Virus record (IMG/VR): IMGVR_UViG_3300046477_000310 | Location: 1 to 46,745 of that record | Source of the DNA: a virus | DNA: 46,745 nucleotides | Direction: 5' to 3' (one strand) | Part shown: piece after piece, positions 1-6,974 of the stretch | How positions within the stretch are numbered: the stretch's first letter is position 1 | Layout of the letters: each line of letters starts with the position of its first letter | Notes under the pieces: generated by a model | What the model saw: the letters and a program-made list of their open reading frames with translations, nothing else | The model's database searches: none | Told to the model about the DNA's origin: nothing | Made by a program: the position numbers and the translations under genes

Positions 1-24
1 GGTTCCACGGGCACCACTTCACCG
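1..24. repeat. Terminal direct repeat, copy 1 (circular overlap)
   Basis: These 24 bases are identical to 46722-46745. A long open reading frame is continuous through the join in the same frame, so the two copies are one locus seen twice in a circular or circularly permuted molecule. The repeat is short for a physical terminal repeat, and headful-packaging phages give circular assemblies. Confidence 0.9.
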
Positions 25-2677
25 TGCCGCCCAATGCAACCTCGTGATAGTCGGCAACCAGCCCGCGTTTCACTCCCTGCTTGTCAACATAGGCGATGTA
101 GACCCGCTCAAAGTCCGGGTCATCGTAGATGTTCAGTACATTGGCAACGTTCCGCCAGGTCGGGGCAATCGTGGCTGAAACCTTGTCCGGTATCTGCCCG
201 CTAAACCACTGCACGCCCTCCTGCCCTGCCCAGAGCGTCCAGCCTCTTCCCGTAGCCACGGCGTTGGAATTGAACGCCCCGCACTTGTCAGCAATCCTGT
301 TTACATACCAGGAAGACGGCTCTGTGTTGCCGATCTGCTGCGTGTAATAGACCCCGCGCTGGGTAACGAAGTACAGCGACTCCTGCTGAACAAACGTTGC
401 TCGCAGCTCCGTGCTGTCATCGTTCGGCCCAATATTGCCCGTCAGCGCATCGTATGCCTCTGGGTTCTGAATGTAACTCGGTCGCGCCACAGGGTTGCGG
501 TTCGGGTTATCCGCGTAGATCATCTGCAGGTCGCGGATAAGCACCACGCCAAGCTCCACGCTGAACGTCATGTCATCAGGGATAGTCGCGGGCATCGCAG
601 CCGAGAAGTTCGCCGTGACGTAGTTGATGCCCGTCAATGTCGCGGTGGAAGAGAAGCCAGTGCTCGCTGAACTGATGGTCGCCGTAATCGAGCCATTGGA
701 TAGCCACGCCCGCAACGAATACCGCAGATTCGGCTGCAGAATCGCCGCTCCCTGTGCTGTCTTGGCCGCTGGCTGCGAGATTGTTCCCGGCCCGCCCAGC
801 ACCGGCATAAAGCCCGTCTGCGAAATCGAGGGAGTACCCACCCGCGTCCAGCCCAAAGGCCCGGTCTGCCCTGACAGCGTTCCGCCATCCATGCCCATGT
901 TCAGGAAGCCGATAACCGTGTTGGCCTCGCCAATCGGTATCATCCGGTCGCCATACCAGTTCATGCCACGCGGAAGATTCAATGCGACCTGCTGAAACAG
1001 GTTGTTGCCCGGTATATCAATCGCAATCCCGCCGAACAGTGCCTGGTCGGTGAAGTTCATCGTCCCCGAAGAGGTCGTGTTGTCGTTCACCACCGTAGAG
1101 GTTCCCAAAACTACGCCGTTGACTTGCGGAACGATGGGCAGAAAGAAGAAATTCCCGCCATTGGCTCCGGTAAAGGCGATGCCGCGGGCTACAACGTTGT
1201 TCGGTCCGATGGGGAGACCGGAGAAAGCAATCGCGTTCGTGTTCGAAGGCAGCGTGAACTTGGCAATCGGCCCTACTGCGGTCGTCAAGCCGGTTTCAGT
1301 AATGAAAAAAGCCACCGCAAGCCGTGTACCGGAGGCCATTTCAGGCGCATTTCCAGCAAAGTCAATCTCTCCGCCCGTCGAATCTCCGAAAATCGCGGCC
1401 GGATCGAAGATGAACTGCGTTCCCGCCGTTGTTCCGCTGCCCGTCTCCACCGTATTGGGGAAAGTTACCGAAGGATCGAAGCCGGTAATCGTGAACGTCC
1501 CGCTGGAGCCGCCAGCAACCGTCGCGATGGTAAGATTCTCGCCATTCAGCGAGCCATTCGCGTTCAGCGTGTTCGTAATCGTGATCTTTTGCCCTGCTGT
1601 CGGGTTCGCGCCGGAACTTACTGCGTAATGATAGGTTGCTGTTCCACCTGAGAGTGATGTTTGCGTGATGCGCAGCGTGCCAGAGTCCAGCGTCTGCGTT
1701 ATCGTCCAGGTGTTGTCGTAATCCGCCACTGAAGCGCCGGAAATCGGTATCTGCGTGCCTGCCGTAAGCCCCGGAACCGGCGTTGCCATCGTCAGGGTTG
1801 CCCATGTGATCTGGTACTTCCCTGTGATGCCTGCGTTGATGCCACCGCGGTTGTGCGCAGAGCTATTGTCAACCGTAAACGTGATGTACCAGCGCTCCGC
1901 CGTAGCTCCGGCAAAGGGTGGAACGCCCATCCCGATCGAAGTAACAAGCTGCGTGCCGTTGTAAGGGCCAAACTCATCAGAAAGGCCGCTAAACACCACG
2001 TTGACGGGAAACCCTGAGTTGAATGCCGCAGTTAGAACAGGATCGCCGCCGGGGAAGTGCCCTGCGCGTGCATTGGCCGTGTAAACCGTCACCACATTGC
2101 CGACAGCGGTTGTGCCCGGCCCTGAAGACTGAAGAATGCCATCGAAGTTCCCGAGCTGGCCAGGAAACCCCGGAGCGGGCTGCGTGATGGTTGAAATCTC
2201 ATATGTCGTGCCCGATACAGCCACCGCAGAGAACGAAGGCGCTGCCCCTGGGCCGCCCTGTGATACTCGCGCAAGATTACGGCCGTCCCACTGCCGCGGA
2301 GCGTCACATGGGCCGTTATCGTTGAAGAATGCCATGTACTCGCGCCCGTAGGCGGTCACGGAATTGACTTTGCTGCCCGGCGTAACGGCATCCACCTGCG
2401 TATACGAACCGTCAGCGCGAACCACATACAAAGCGCCGTTGATTCCAAGAGCCACAACCTGCGTTGTGCCGTCCTTGCAAAGAAACTCTTTGCGGTAGAC
2501 GATCTCCTGCGGCAGCGTGACTGTAGCCCGGAACGGGTTGCGTGTAGCCATGCCGTTAGGCACAAACACCATATCCGAGCAGTCCGGCGAATGGTCCGCG
2601 GGGCAGTTAGAGGATGGAGTATCGGTGCGCAGGCCATTGAACTGGCTGTAAGCAGCCGCCTGAATCTTTACTGTCAA
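1..2677 (-). CDS. Large tail/structural protein, N-terminal ~890 aa (continues across the window join)
   Basis: This minus-strand frame is open from 2677 to base 1 and continues in frame into 46743-46297, for about 1033 residues. The chosen start is a TTG that overlaps the upstream gene's TGA, because the first residues (IQAAAYSQFNGLRTDTPS, then SPDCSDMVFVPNG) look like the conserved opening of large podovirus structural proteins. The first ATG lies 35 codons later. The protein is rich in beta-forming Gly, Thr, Ser and Asn residues and has no signal peptide or membrane segment. It sits right after the connector-type gene at 2674-3492, where short-tailed phages place tail hub or stabilising proteins. 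It has no recognised catalytic motif, so the role is inferred from position and composition. Confidence 0.75.
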   Translation of the reverse strand, partial: MTVKIQAAAYSQFNGLRTDTPSSNCPADHSPDCSDMVFVPNGMATRNPFRATVTLPQEIVYRKEFLCKDGTTQVVALGINGALYVVRADGSYTQVDAVTPGSKVNSVTAYGREYMAFFNDNGPCDAPRQWDGRNLARVSQGGPGAAPSFSAVAVSGTTYEISTITQPAPGFPGQLGNFDGILQSSGPGTTAVGNVVTVYTANARAGHFPGGDPVLTAAFNSGFPVNVVFSGLSDEFGPYNGTQLVTSIGMGVPPFAGATAERWYITFTVDNSSAHNRGGINAGITGKYQITWATLTMATPVPGLTAGTQIPISGASVADYDNTWTITQTLDSGTLRITQTSLSGGTATYHYAVSSGANPTAGQKITITNTLNANGSLNGENLTIATVAGGSSGTFTITGFDPSVTFPNTVETGSGTTAGTQFIFDPAAIFGDSTGGEIDFAGNAPEMASGTRLAVAFFITETGLTTAVGPIAKFTLPSNTNAIAFSGLPIGPNNVVARGIAFTGANGGNFFFLPIVPQVNGVVLGTSTVVNDNTTSSGTMNFTDQALFGGIAIDIPGNNLFQQVALNLPRGMNWYGDRMIPIGEANTVIGFLNMGMDGGTLSGQTGPLGWTRVGTPSISQTGFMPVLGGPGTISQPAAKTAQGAAILQPNLRYSLRAWLSNGSITATISSASTGFSSTATLTGINYVTANFSAAMPATIPDDMTFSVELGVVLIRDLQMIYADNPNRNPVARPSYIQNPEAYDALTGNIGPNDDSTELRATFVQQESLYFVTQRGVYYTQQIGNTEPSSWYVNRIADKCGAFNSNAVATGRGWTLWAGQEGVQWFSGQIPDKVSATIAPTWRNVANVLNIYDDPDFERVYIAYVDKQGVKRGLVADYHEVALGGTVKWCPWN

Positions 2678-3492
2678 AGCGTCCGCCGCCTACGCCCGAA
2701 GCCGTAGCCCCGTTTCCTTGTCTGCGCCCGGTTCTCGCGCTTGGCAGAACGGTTGGCGATGATCTCCAGCTCTGCATTCGCCTTCATGCGCAGCGCCGCC
2801 GCGTTAGGTGCGTTGCGGATCTCGGCAAACTCAGCCGCAATCATGTAGGCCAAAGCCTCTCCAGCCTTGGCGAACCAGATAATCGGAACGTCGGGATTCT
2901 CCGCCGTGGGCTGTGTCAGCTCCACCACCGAAGGCACGTAGCGGATGCGGAGGTCGGTTGGCTGATACGCCCCGCCCAAGATATAAATACTGTTCTGACG
3001 GAACTCCCACGACCCATAGACCGAGCCGTATGTCCCACCATTCCACCCGTAGTTCCATGCGTTGTCCAGCCCTCCCAACTGCTGCTTCATCTCGTAGAAA
3101 GGGACGTTCTGGCCTGTGGGCCGCTGCCACATCTGCAACGGCTCTAAGAGGTCAGGAGGCAGTGAAGGCGTGTCGTAGAAGAACCCTGAGGCATCCGCAA
3201 AGCCGTCATAGCCCAGCCGCGACTGAGCCGAAGGGTCGTTATACGTCGCGCTCACGGGCAACTGGATGATCGCCTCGGCATACATTGCCGACTCAACGTT
3301 GTTATCCTCCAGCCAGTTCGCCAGCCGCCCATAGCACAGGTTTAGCAGCGGCCAGGTATACGGCTTGTCGTCTGACAGTTCCTGCCCCGACAACCCACCC
3401 TGAGCATCGTTCACAAGGATGCGAGCGAAGTTCAGGATGTCGGTTGTGGTGTAGAAAACTTGAGACCCAGGAGGTCCGTCGGTAAGCGGCAC
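2674..3492 (-). CDS. Head-tail connector / tail adaptor-like protein
   Basis: 272 aa. It opens with TTTDILNFARILVNDAQGG and then SDDKPYTWPLLNLCYGRLANW. This helical layout, in which a short N-terminal helix is followed by a region describing columns of a ring, is common in head-completion and tail-tube adaptor proteins of podoviruses. The C-terminus is strongly basic (RKRGYGFGRRRR), which would suit a protein at the DNA exit channel. It lies between the coat-module genes and the giant tail protein, the usual adaptor position. The start abuts the 226-aa gene (3493), and the stop overlaps the TTG of the tail gene. Function is inferred from order and general look, not from a diagnostic motif. 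Confidence 0.6.
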   Translation of the reverse strand: MPLTDGPPGSQVFYTTTDILNFARILVNDAQGGLSGQELSDDKPYTWPLLNLCYGRLANWLEDNNVESAMYAEAIIQLPVSATYNDPSAQSRLGYDGFADASGFFYDTPSLPPDLLEPLQMWQRPTGQNVPFYEMKQQLGGLDNAWNYGWNGGTYGSVYGSWEFRQNSIYILGGAYQPTDLRIRYVPSVVELTQPTAENPDVPIIWFAKAGEALAYMIAAEFAEIRNAPNAAALRMKANAELEIIANRSAKRENRAQTRKRGYGFGRRRRTL

Positions 3493-4173
3493 TTACTTGG
3501 CCCCTGCAATCTTCATCTTCACGGCATCGAAGGCAGCCTGATTGATGACCTGGTTGCAGCCGTGGCAAATGCTGGCTGCGGGGCTTACCGCAACCGAGCA
3601 GAACGGGCAAACCGACATCTCTGCCGCCTCGCTCATCCACGGCTTCTTGATATTCAGATACCGCGCCGCACGGAGGAACTTGTCGTCGTAGACGCTCTTG
3701 CGCTCTCCCGGCTCGACAGAAGCGAAGAACTGGTCAGCCTGCGCAATCTGCTTCTGCAACTTCGGGATGAGCAGCTTCTTGGCCGCGGCGATCTCCTGCG
3801 GTGTCGGCTTGGCGTTATGTGAAACGAAGACGCCGAAGTTGGCGATGTTTTCCTCTGGGCGGTCGGTTCCCAGGATGGCTACAGCAATGTCATCTGCGAC
3901 TCTTGCCCGCGCACGGAACTCCTCGCCATCGGTGAAGTGCGGATAGTTCTCTTCCATCGTTCCGGGGATGGCCTTCGGAGCACGGACGTACTCCCGACCT
4001 TCCGGGCACGCGGGGATGTACCACAGCCCGCAGGTGCCGAGATTGATGGTGTACTCGTTCGAATAGATGTTGAAGATGTGTAGCGGCTCGCCCGTCAGAG
4101 TACGGGGATCTAATCTCTCAACCGACCTGCGCCCGTGGTTAATTGAGCCTTGCTGCATTTCCATTGCAACCAT
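3493..4173 (-). CDS. Hypothetical virion-module protein with C-terminal zinc ribbon
   Basis: 226 aa, unrecognised. The N-terminal half contains a folded segment (EPLHIFNIYSNEYTINLGTC, GLWYIPACPEGREYVRAPKA). The middle is helical and lysine-rich (AAAKKLLIPKLQKQIAQADQ). The C-terminus has a four-cysteine ribbon, CPFCSVAVSPAASICHGC, probably zinc-binding. It lies in the coat-to-tail stretch with 9 nt to the 205-aa gene upstream and directly abuts the adaptor-like gene, so it is co-expressed with virion genes. It could be a minor capsid component or an assembly factor. Confidence 0.7.
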   Translation of the reverse strand: MVAMEMQQGSINHGRRSVERLDPRTLTGEPLHIFNIYSNEYTINLGTCGLWYIPACPEGREYVRAPKAIPGTMEENYPHFTDGEEFRARARVADDIAVAILGTDRPEENIANFGVFVSHNAKPTPQEIAAAKKLLIPKLQKQIAQADQFFASVEPGERKSVYDDKFLRAARYLNIKKPWMSEAAEMSVCPFCSVAVSPAASICHGCNQVINQAAFDAVKMKIAGAK

Positions 4174-4182
4174 GATTTCTCC

Positions 4183-4800
4183 TTAGTTCAGAACCTTGCC
4201 GCCCTGCTTGGGCAGTCGTGCATCCTTGTGTGCGCCGATGCGTTCCTGATCGCGCTCAAAGTCTTCAGGAGTGCGGAAAGTGTTCTTGGGTCCACTCACG
4301 CCCTGCTGAATTCTTCCCATCGCTGCTGAATCGAACATCTCCACAATCGCGTCTGCCGTCTTCTCGATGCCTTCGCGCTCCTTGGCTTGCAGGGATTCAC
4401 GAATGGCAGCCGCACGCTGCTCTAATGGAAGATGGCGCGACATCTCAATTCCCTTAGCGAGCAACCGAACGTTCTCTTCTGAAGGCGTCCAATCCTGCGG
4501 GAAGTTTGTGCAGAAGAAATAAAGCCCTTCCCTTGGGTACTCGCCTACAACTGCTTCCAGCGCTTCGTTCCAGTTCGCCAGCGGGCCTGCACACTGCTGC
4601 CCTGTCAACCAGGTCTCCAGAATCCAACAGGGTTCGAGATAGACATACTCAGGGGCGATCTCACCCAGAAACCAAATCTGTTTACGCTCCGACCAAATCA
4701 GGCGGAAGTTCGGCTCACCGTAAGGATTGGTGCCGAAGATAGCGAGAATCTTTTCGATGAACTCCGGCGTTGACTTGCCGTCGCGCAGGGGAATTTTCAT
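4183..4800 (-). CDS. Hypothetical virion-module protein
   Basis: 205 aa, no family recognised with confidence. The N-terminal half is aromatic-rich and probably globular (FGTNPYGEPNFRLIWSERKQ, then WFLGEIAPEYVYLEPCWILE). The C-terminal half is charged and helical and ends in a lysine-rich tail. It is the first gene after the terminator that follows the coat gene, so its expression depends on read-through or a separate start of transcription. An AGG-type ribosome site lies within the terminator's T tract, 9 nt before the ATG. It may be a head-associated accessory protein. Confidence 0.65.
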   Translation of the reverse strand: MKIPLRDGKSTPEFIEKILAIFGTNPYGEPNFRLIWSERKQIWFLGEIAPEYVYLEPCWILETWLTGQQCAGPLANWNEALEAVVGEYPREGLYFFCTNFPQDWTPSEENVRLLAKGIEMSRHLPLEQRAAAIRESLQAKEREGIEKTADAIVEMFDSAAMGRIQQGVSGPKNTFRTPEDFERDQERIGAHKDARLPKQGGKVLN

Positions 4801-4810
4801 GTATGACCTA

Positions 4811-4838
4811 AAGAAAAGGGGCCGGGATTAGCGGCCCC
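4811..4838 (-). terminator. Rho-independent terminator after the coat gene
   Basis: On the minus strand a perfect 7-bp GC stem (GGGGCCG / CGGCCCC) with a 7-nt loop is followed by TTTTCTTT. It begins 6 nt after the coat gene's stop and ends just before the next gene. It would cap the abundant coat transcript while letting some polymerase through to the tail genes. Confidence 0.9.
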
Positions 4839-4844
4839 TCAGGA

Positions 4845-6125
4845 TTACAGGTTGGTGGGGATGGTGAGGCCGGTAAGGGCCGATTCCTGAGCCGGGTTGA
4901 TGCAGAACACGTCTGCCTCAAGTGCCCAGTACTTCAGGTTGGAAGCCACGACAGAGCCATCCGTGGTCGAGATGACCGGGAAGACAGTCTGCGAGCTACC
5001 AGGAGGCGAGTAAGGCCCGAGCGCCTTGGTTGTCGCCAGTCCCCAGTTCTTCATGAGGATGGAGTCAACGCGGGTCGGGTCGCCGTGGAGCTGGGTAATC
5101 AGCTCGCGGCCCGCCATCGTGTTTGGCGTGGTCTCGGGCAGGCCATCGAAGGTCTTCAGCCCCGATCCACTCTGCGGACGGAAGATCTGCGAGATGGACG
5201 TACCAGCCGCTTCCCATGCCGCCGCCTGCTCAACACCCACAATGAACTTGAGGGAGTTCAGCAACTGCGCGTTGTTCGTGCCGATCTTGCGAATCGACAA
5301 CTGCAACATTGCCCGAACCAGAACCGTAGTCAGCGCACCACCCGCTGCGATAGCAGAGATGTTGAGCTGTCCAGGGTAGGCCGAGCGGTTGAGGGTGAGG
5401 ACGGTTCCGGTGTTGGCCGAGACGTGATAGTCGTAGATGCTCGAAAGCGAAGCACCCGCAACTGCGCCCGTACCGTCAGCAATCAGCAAGTCGCCAGCGG
5501 TGGGTGAGGTCAGGGTTCCGGTAAGCGTAACCTGCTTATTGTTGGCGTCCACCGCGGTGACGGTAATGGTGCCGGTCGCACGGTTCGTGCCGCCAAGTGC
5601 CGAATAGACCAATACATCCTGTCCGATGTAGAAGTTGTTCGCGTTGGCGATCGTGGCGACGTATGGACCCGAGCCGGTGAAGGCAGTGGTTACGCCGAGA
5701 ACGCCGTTCGCAGAGAAGAACAGCGAATCGAGGAACTGTTTGAAGTTCTCCATCTGCTGCGCCTGCTCAAGAGCTGTGAGCGAAGCAATGGACTTCTCCT
5801 GCGAATCGGTTCCCCAATACGCTTCGGTCGTGGACTCAAGCGCCCAGACGAAGCCCTTGGTGGAGACGAAGCCGGGCACCGTGTTGATCGAACCACCACG
5901 GCCAAGCGTGCCGCCGTCGAAGTTCGCGATGCGTCCCTTGCCACCAGGGGCAACCTGGAGCGGGATGCGGAGAGAACGCTTGGACACGGGAACCGAGCCA
6001 AGCCCACCGTTCCTCATGATCTGGGTGAAGATTTTGTCCTCGCCCATGAGGAACAACTTAGGAAGATTCGAGAGAACCTTCTCTTTCTGGAGTCCAATTA
6101 CATTGGACGTGTTAGAAGCAGCCAT
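4845..6125 (-). CDS. Major capsid (coat) protein
   Basis: 426 aa. It is called coat from its position directly downstream of portal and scaffold, its size, and its HK97-fold-like layout. An N-terminal arm (GLQKEKVLSNLPKLFLMGED) leads to a long spine helix. A beta-rich insertion at about residues 150-220 (ANNFYIGQDVLVYSALGG, TGTITVTAVDANNKQVTLTG) resembles the extra I-domain of P22-type coats. The core then resumes with RAMLQLSIRKIGTNNAQLLN. An AGGTG ribosome site lies upstream of the ATG. The gene is bounded by a 300-nt structured leader and a strong terminator, suggesting dedicated control of its level. The family is inferred; a structure prediction would settle it. Confidence 0.8.
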   Translation of the reverse strand: MAASNTSNVIGLQKEKVLSNLPKLFLMGEDKIFTQIMRNGGLGSVPVSKRSLRIPLQVAPGGKGRIANFDGGTLGRGGSINTVPGFVSTKGFVWALESTTEAYWGTDSQEKSIASLTALEQAQQMENFKQFLDSLFFSANGVLGVTTAFTGSGPYVATIANANNFYIGQDVLVYSALGGTNRATGTITVTAVDANNKQVTLTGTLTSPTAGDLLIADGTGAVAGASLSSIYDYHVSANTGTVLTLNRSAYPGQLNISAIAAGGALTTVLVRAMLQLSIRKIGTNNAQLLNSLKFIVGVEQAAAWEAAGTSISQIFRPQSGSGLKTFDGLPETTPNTMAGRELITQLHGDPTRVDSILMKNWGLATTKALGPYSPPGSSQTVFPVISTTDGSVVASNLKYWALEADVFCINPAQESALTGLTIPTNL

Positions 6126-6425
6126 GAAGACACCTGTTGGTGTGCTTGCTGGTCACCCCTTCCGCCTAATGGCGCAGCCTGGGCACTGCTGTGTATGGAC
6201 CTTGCAGCGAATCGTTTTGAATTGTGGTGCGGGTGTTACAGGGTCACGCTTGCGAGTTGCGATCTTACGTTTATCCCTCTTTCGAGGCCGGGTGACGCCT
6301 CCCCGGTATCGCTATCGACTTGGTGACGAAACTTTATGCAGGGTGGAGGGCATCGACATCCCTCCCGCTACAGACCTTGAATCTGTCCTTGGGTTGGCTT
6401 TCCGCCAATGGACCCTGCAATCTTG
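6126..6425 (-). ncRNA. Structured leader RNA upstream of the coat gene (candidate)
   Basis: This 300-nt stretch has no plausible gene but is dense in helices. On the minus strand 6419-6412 pairs with 6344-6337 (TGCAGGGT/ACCCTGCA, 8 bp). That closes three hairpins: TTGGC-GGAAA-GCCAA, ACAGA-TTCAAGG-TCTGT, and GGAGGG-9 nt-CCCTCC. The third abuts the closing helix directly, as a T arm abuts an acceptor stem. Further downstream are CCGGG/CCCGG, a CCTC-GAAA-GAGG tetraloop hairpin, and the helix pairs GCGAT/ATCGC and GTCAC/GTGAC. The GAAA loop favours transcription on the minus strand, like the coat gene. A canonical tRNA is unlikely: the T-loop consensus is missing and 7 nt separate the first two hairpins. 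It may control coat expression or act in trans. Confidence 0.5.
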
Positions 6426-6764
6426 TTAGGCAGACGGCGCGGGGTCGGTCGGTGCCGCAGCGGGTGCGCCGGGATCGTCAGTGGTTTCCTTGTCCACTAC
6501 CGCCTGAAGTGCATCGACCTCAGACTGAAAGTCTGCCGATGTACCAACCTTGGCCTGCAATGCAGCGATGACCGCCTTGATGTTGGCAATGGTGCTGTCA
6601 TACTTCGCTGCTACTTCCTGAATCTTGGCGTCGAGTGCTGCGCGGTCTGCGGACATTGTTTTCTCCAGTCGGTGTGTTCTGTGTTCAAGTTTGTTGAGCT
6701 TGCTTTCGATAGCCCATAGGCCGTAGATGAACGGCACGAATGGAATCAGCCAGAGGAACATCAT
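6426..6764 (-). CDS. Small membrane-anchored coiled-coil protein in the head module
   Basis: 112 aa. A hydrophobic N-terminus (FLWLIPFVPFIYGLWAI) is followed by a heptad-rich helical region (IESKLNKLEHRTHRLEKTMS, then AALDAKIQEVAAKYD) and a Pro/Ala-rich tail. The layout is that of a membrane-tethered coiled coil. It lies between scaffold and coat, where decoration or assembly proteins are often found. Translation appears to start behind a run of nine G residues in the ribosome-binding position (6770-6778). Function is unknown. Confidence 0.65.
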   Translation of the reverse strand: MMFLWLIPFVPFIYGLWAIESKLNKLEHRTHRLEKTMSADRAALDAKIQEVAAKYDSTIANIKAVIAALQAKVGTSADFQSEVDALQAVVDKETTDDPGAPAAAPTDPAPSA

Positions 6765-6769
6765 TTAGG

Positions 6770-6778
6770 CCCCCCCCC
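6770..6778 (-). repeat. G9 homopolymer in the ribosome-binding position
   Basis: Nine C on the plus strand read as G9 on the minus strand. The tract ends 5 nt before the ATG at 6764 and takes the place of a normal Shine-Dalgarno sequence. A change of tract length would alter spacing or strength of ribosome binding. A homopolymer sequencing error in the exact count cannot be excluded. Confidence 0.7.
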
Positions 6779-6782
6779 GACT

Positions 6783-6974
6783 TTATTTGCAGATAGCACA
6801 CTGGCCTTCGATACAGCCGTGCGAGCAGATGGGCCGCACATTCTTCTTAGCCTCTCTGTGCAATTTCAGGAGTTGGTCATAGTCGGACGACAGAACATAT
6901 CGACCATTGGGCGATGGGTCTTCACCACCGGCAACATCCATATCGAACCGCTCGATCTTCTCGGGGTCAAACAT
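6783..6974 (-). CDS. Small protein with C-terminal cysteine cluster
   Basis: 63 aa, unrecognised. I chose the ATG at 6974 because it overlaps the scaffold gene's TGA (TGATG), the coupling seen throughout this operon. The C-terminus, ICSHGCIEGQCAICK, has four cysteines and a histidine that could bind zinc. Upstream are SSDYDQLLKLHREAKK-type helical residues. It may assist head assembly, but the sequence alone does not say. Confidence 0.65.
   Translation of the reverse strand: MFDPEKIERFDMDVAGGEDPSPNGRYVLSSDYDQLLKLHREAKKNVRPICSHGCIEGQCAICK

Noticed and set aside
624-1628. Long plus-strand frames at 624-995 and 1002-1628
   Set aside because: They lie opposite the large tail gene, which is open over the whole stretch. 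Their composition is that of an antisense shadow.
6337-6419. A canonical tRNA-Leu(CAA) read on the minus strand
   Set aside because: Acceptor-like stem, anticodon-like arm and U33 are present, but the T-loop TTCRA consensus, the D-loop GG and the 1-nt gap before the anticodon arm are missing. I keep it as a tRNA-like structured RNA only.
5635-6429. Plus-strand 264-codon frame over the coat gene and its leader
   Set aside because: Mostly antisense to the coat gene, with no protein-like pattern and no ribosome site.
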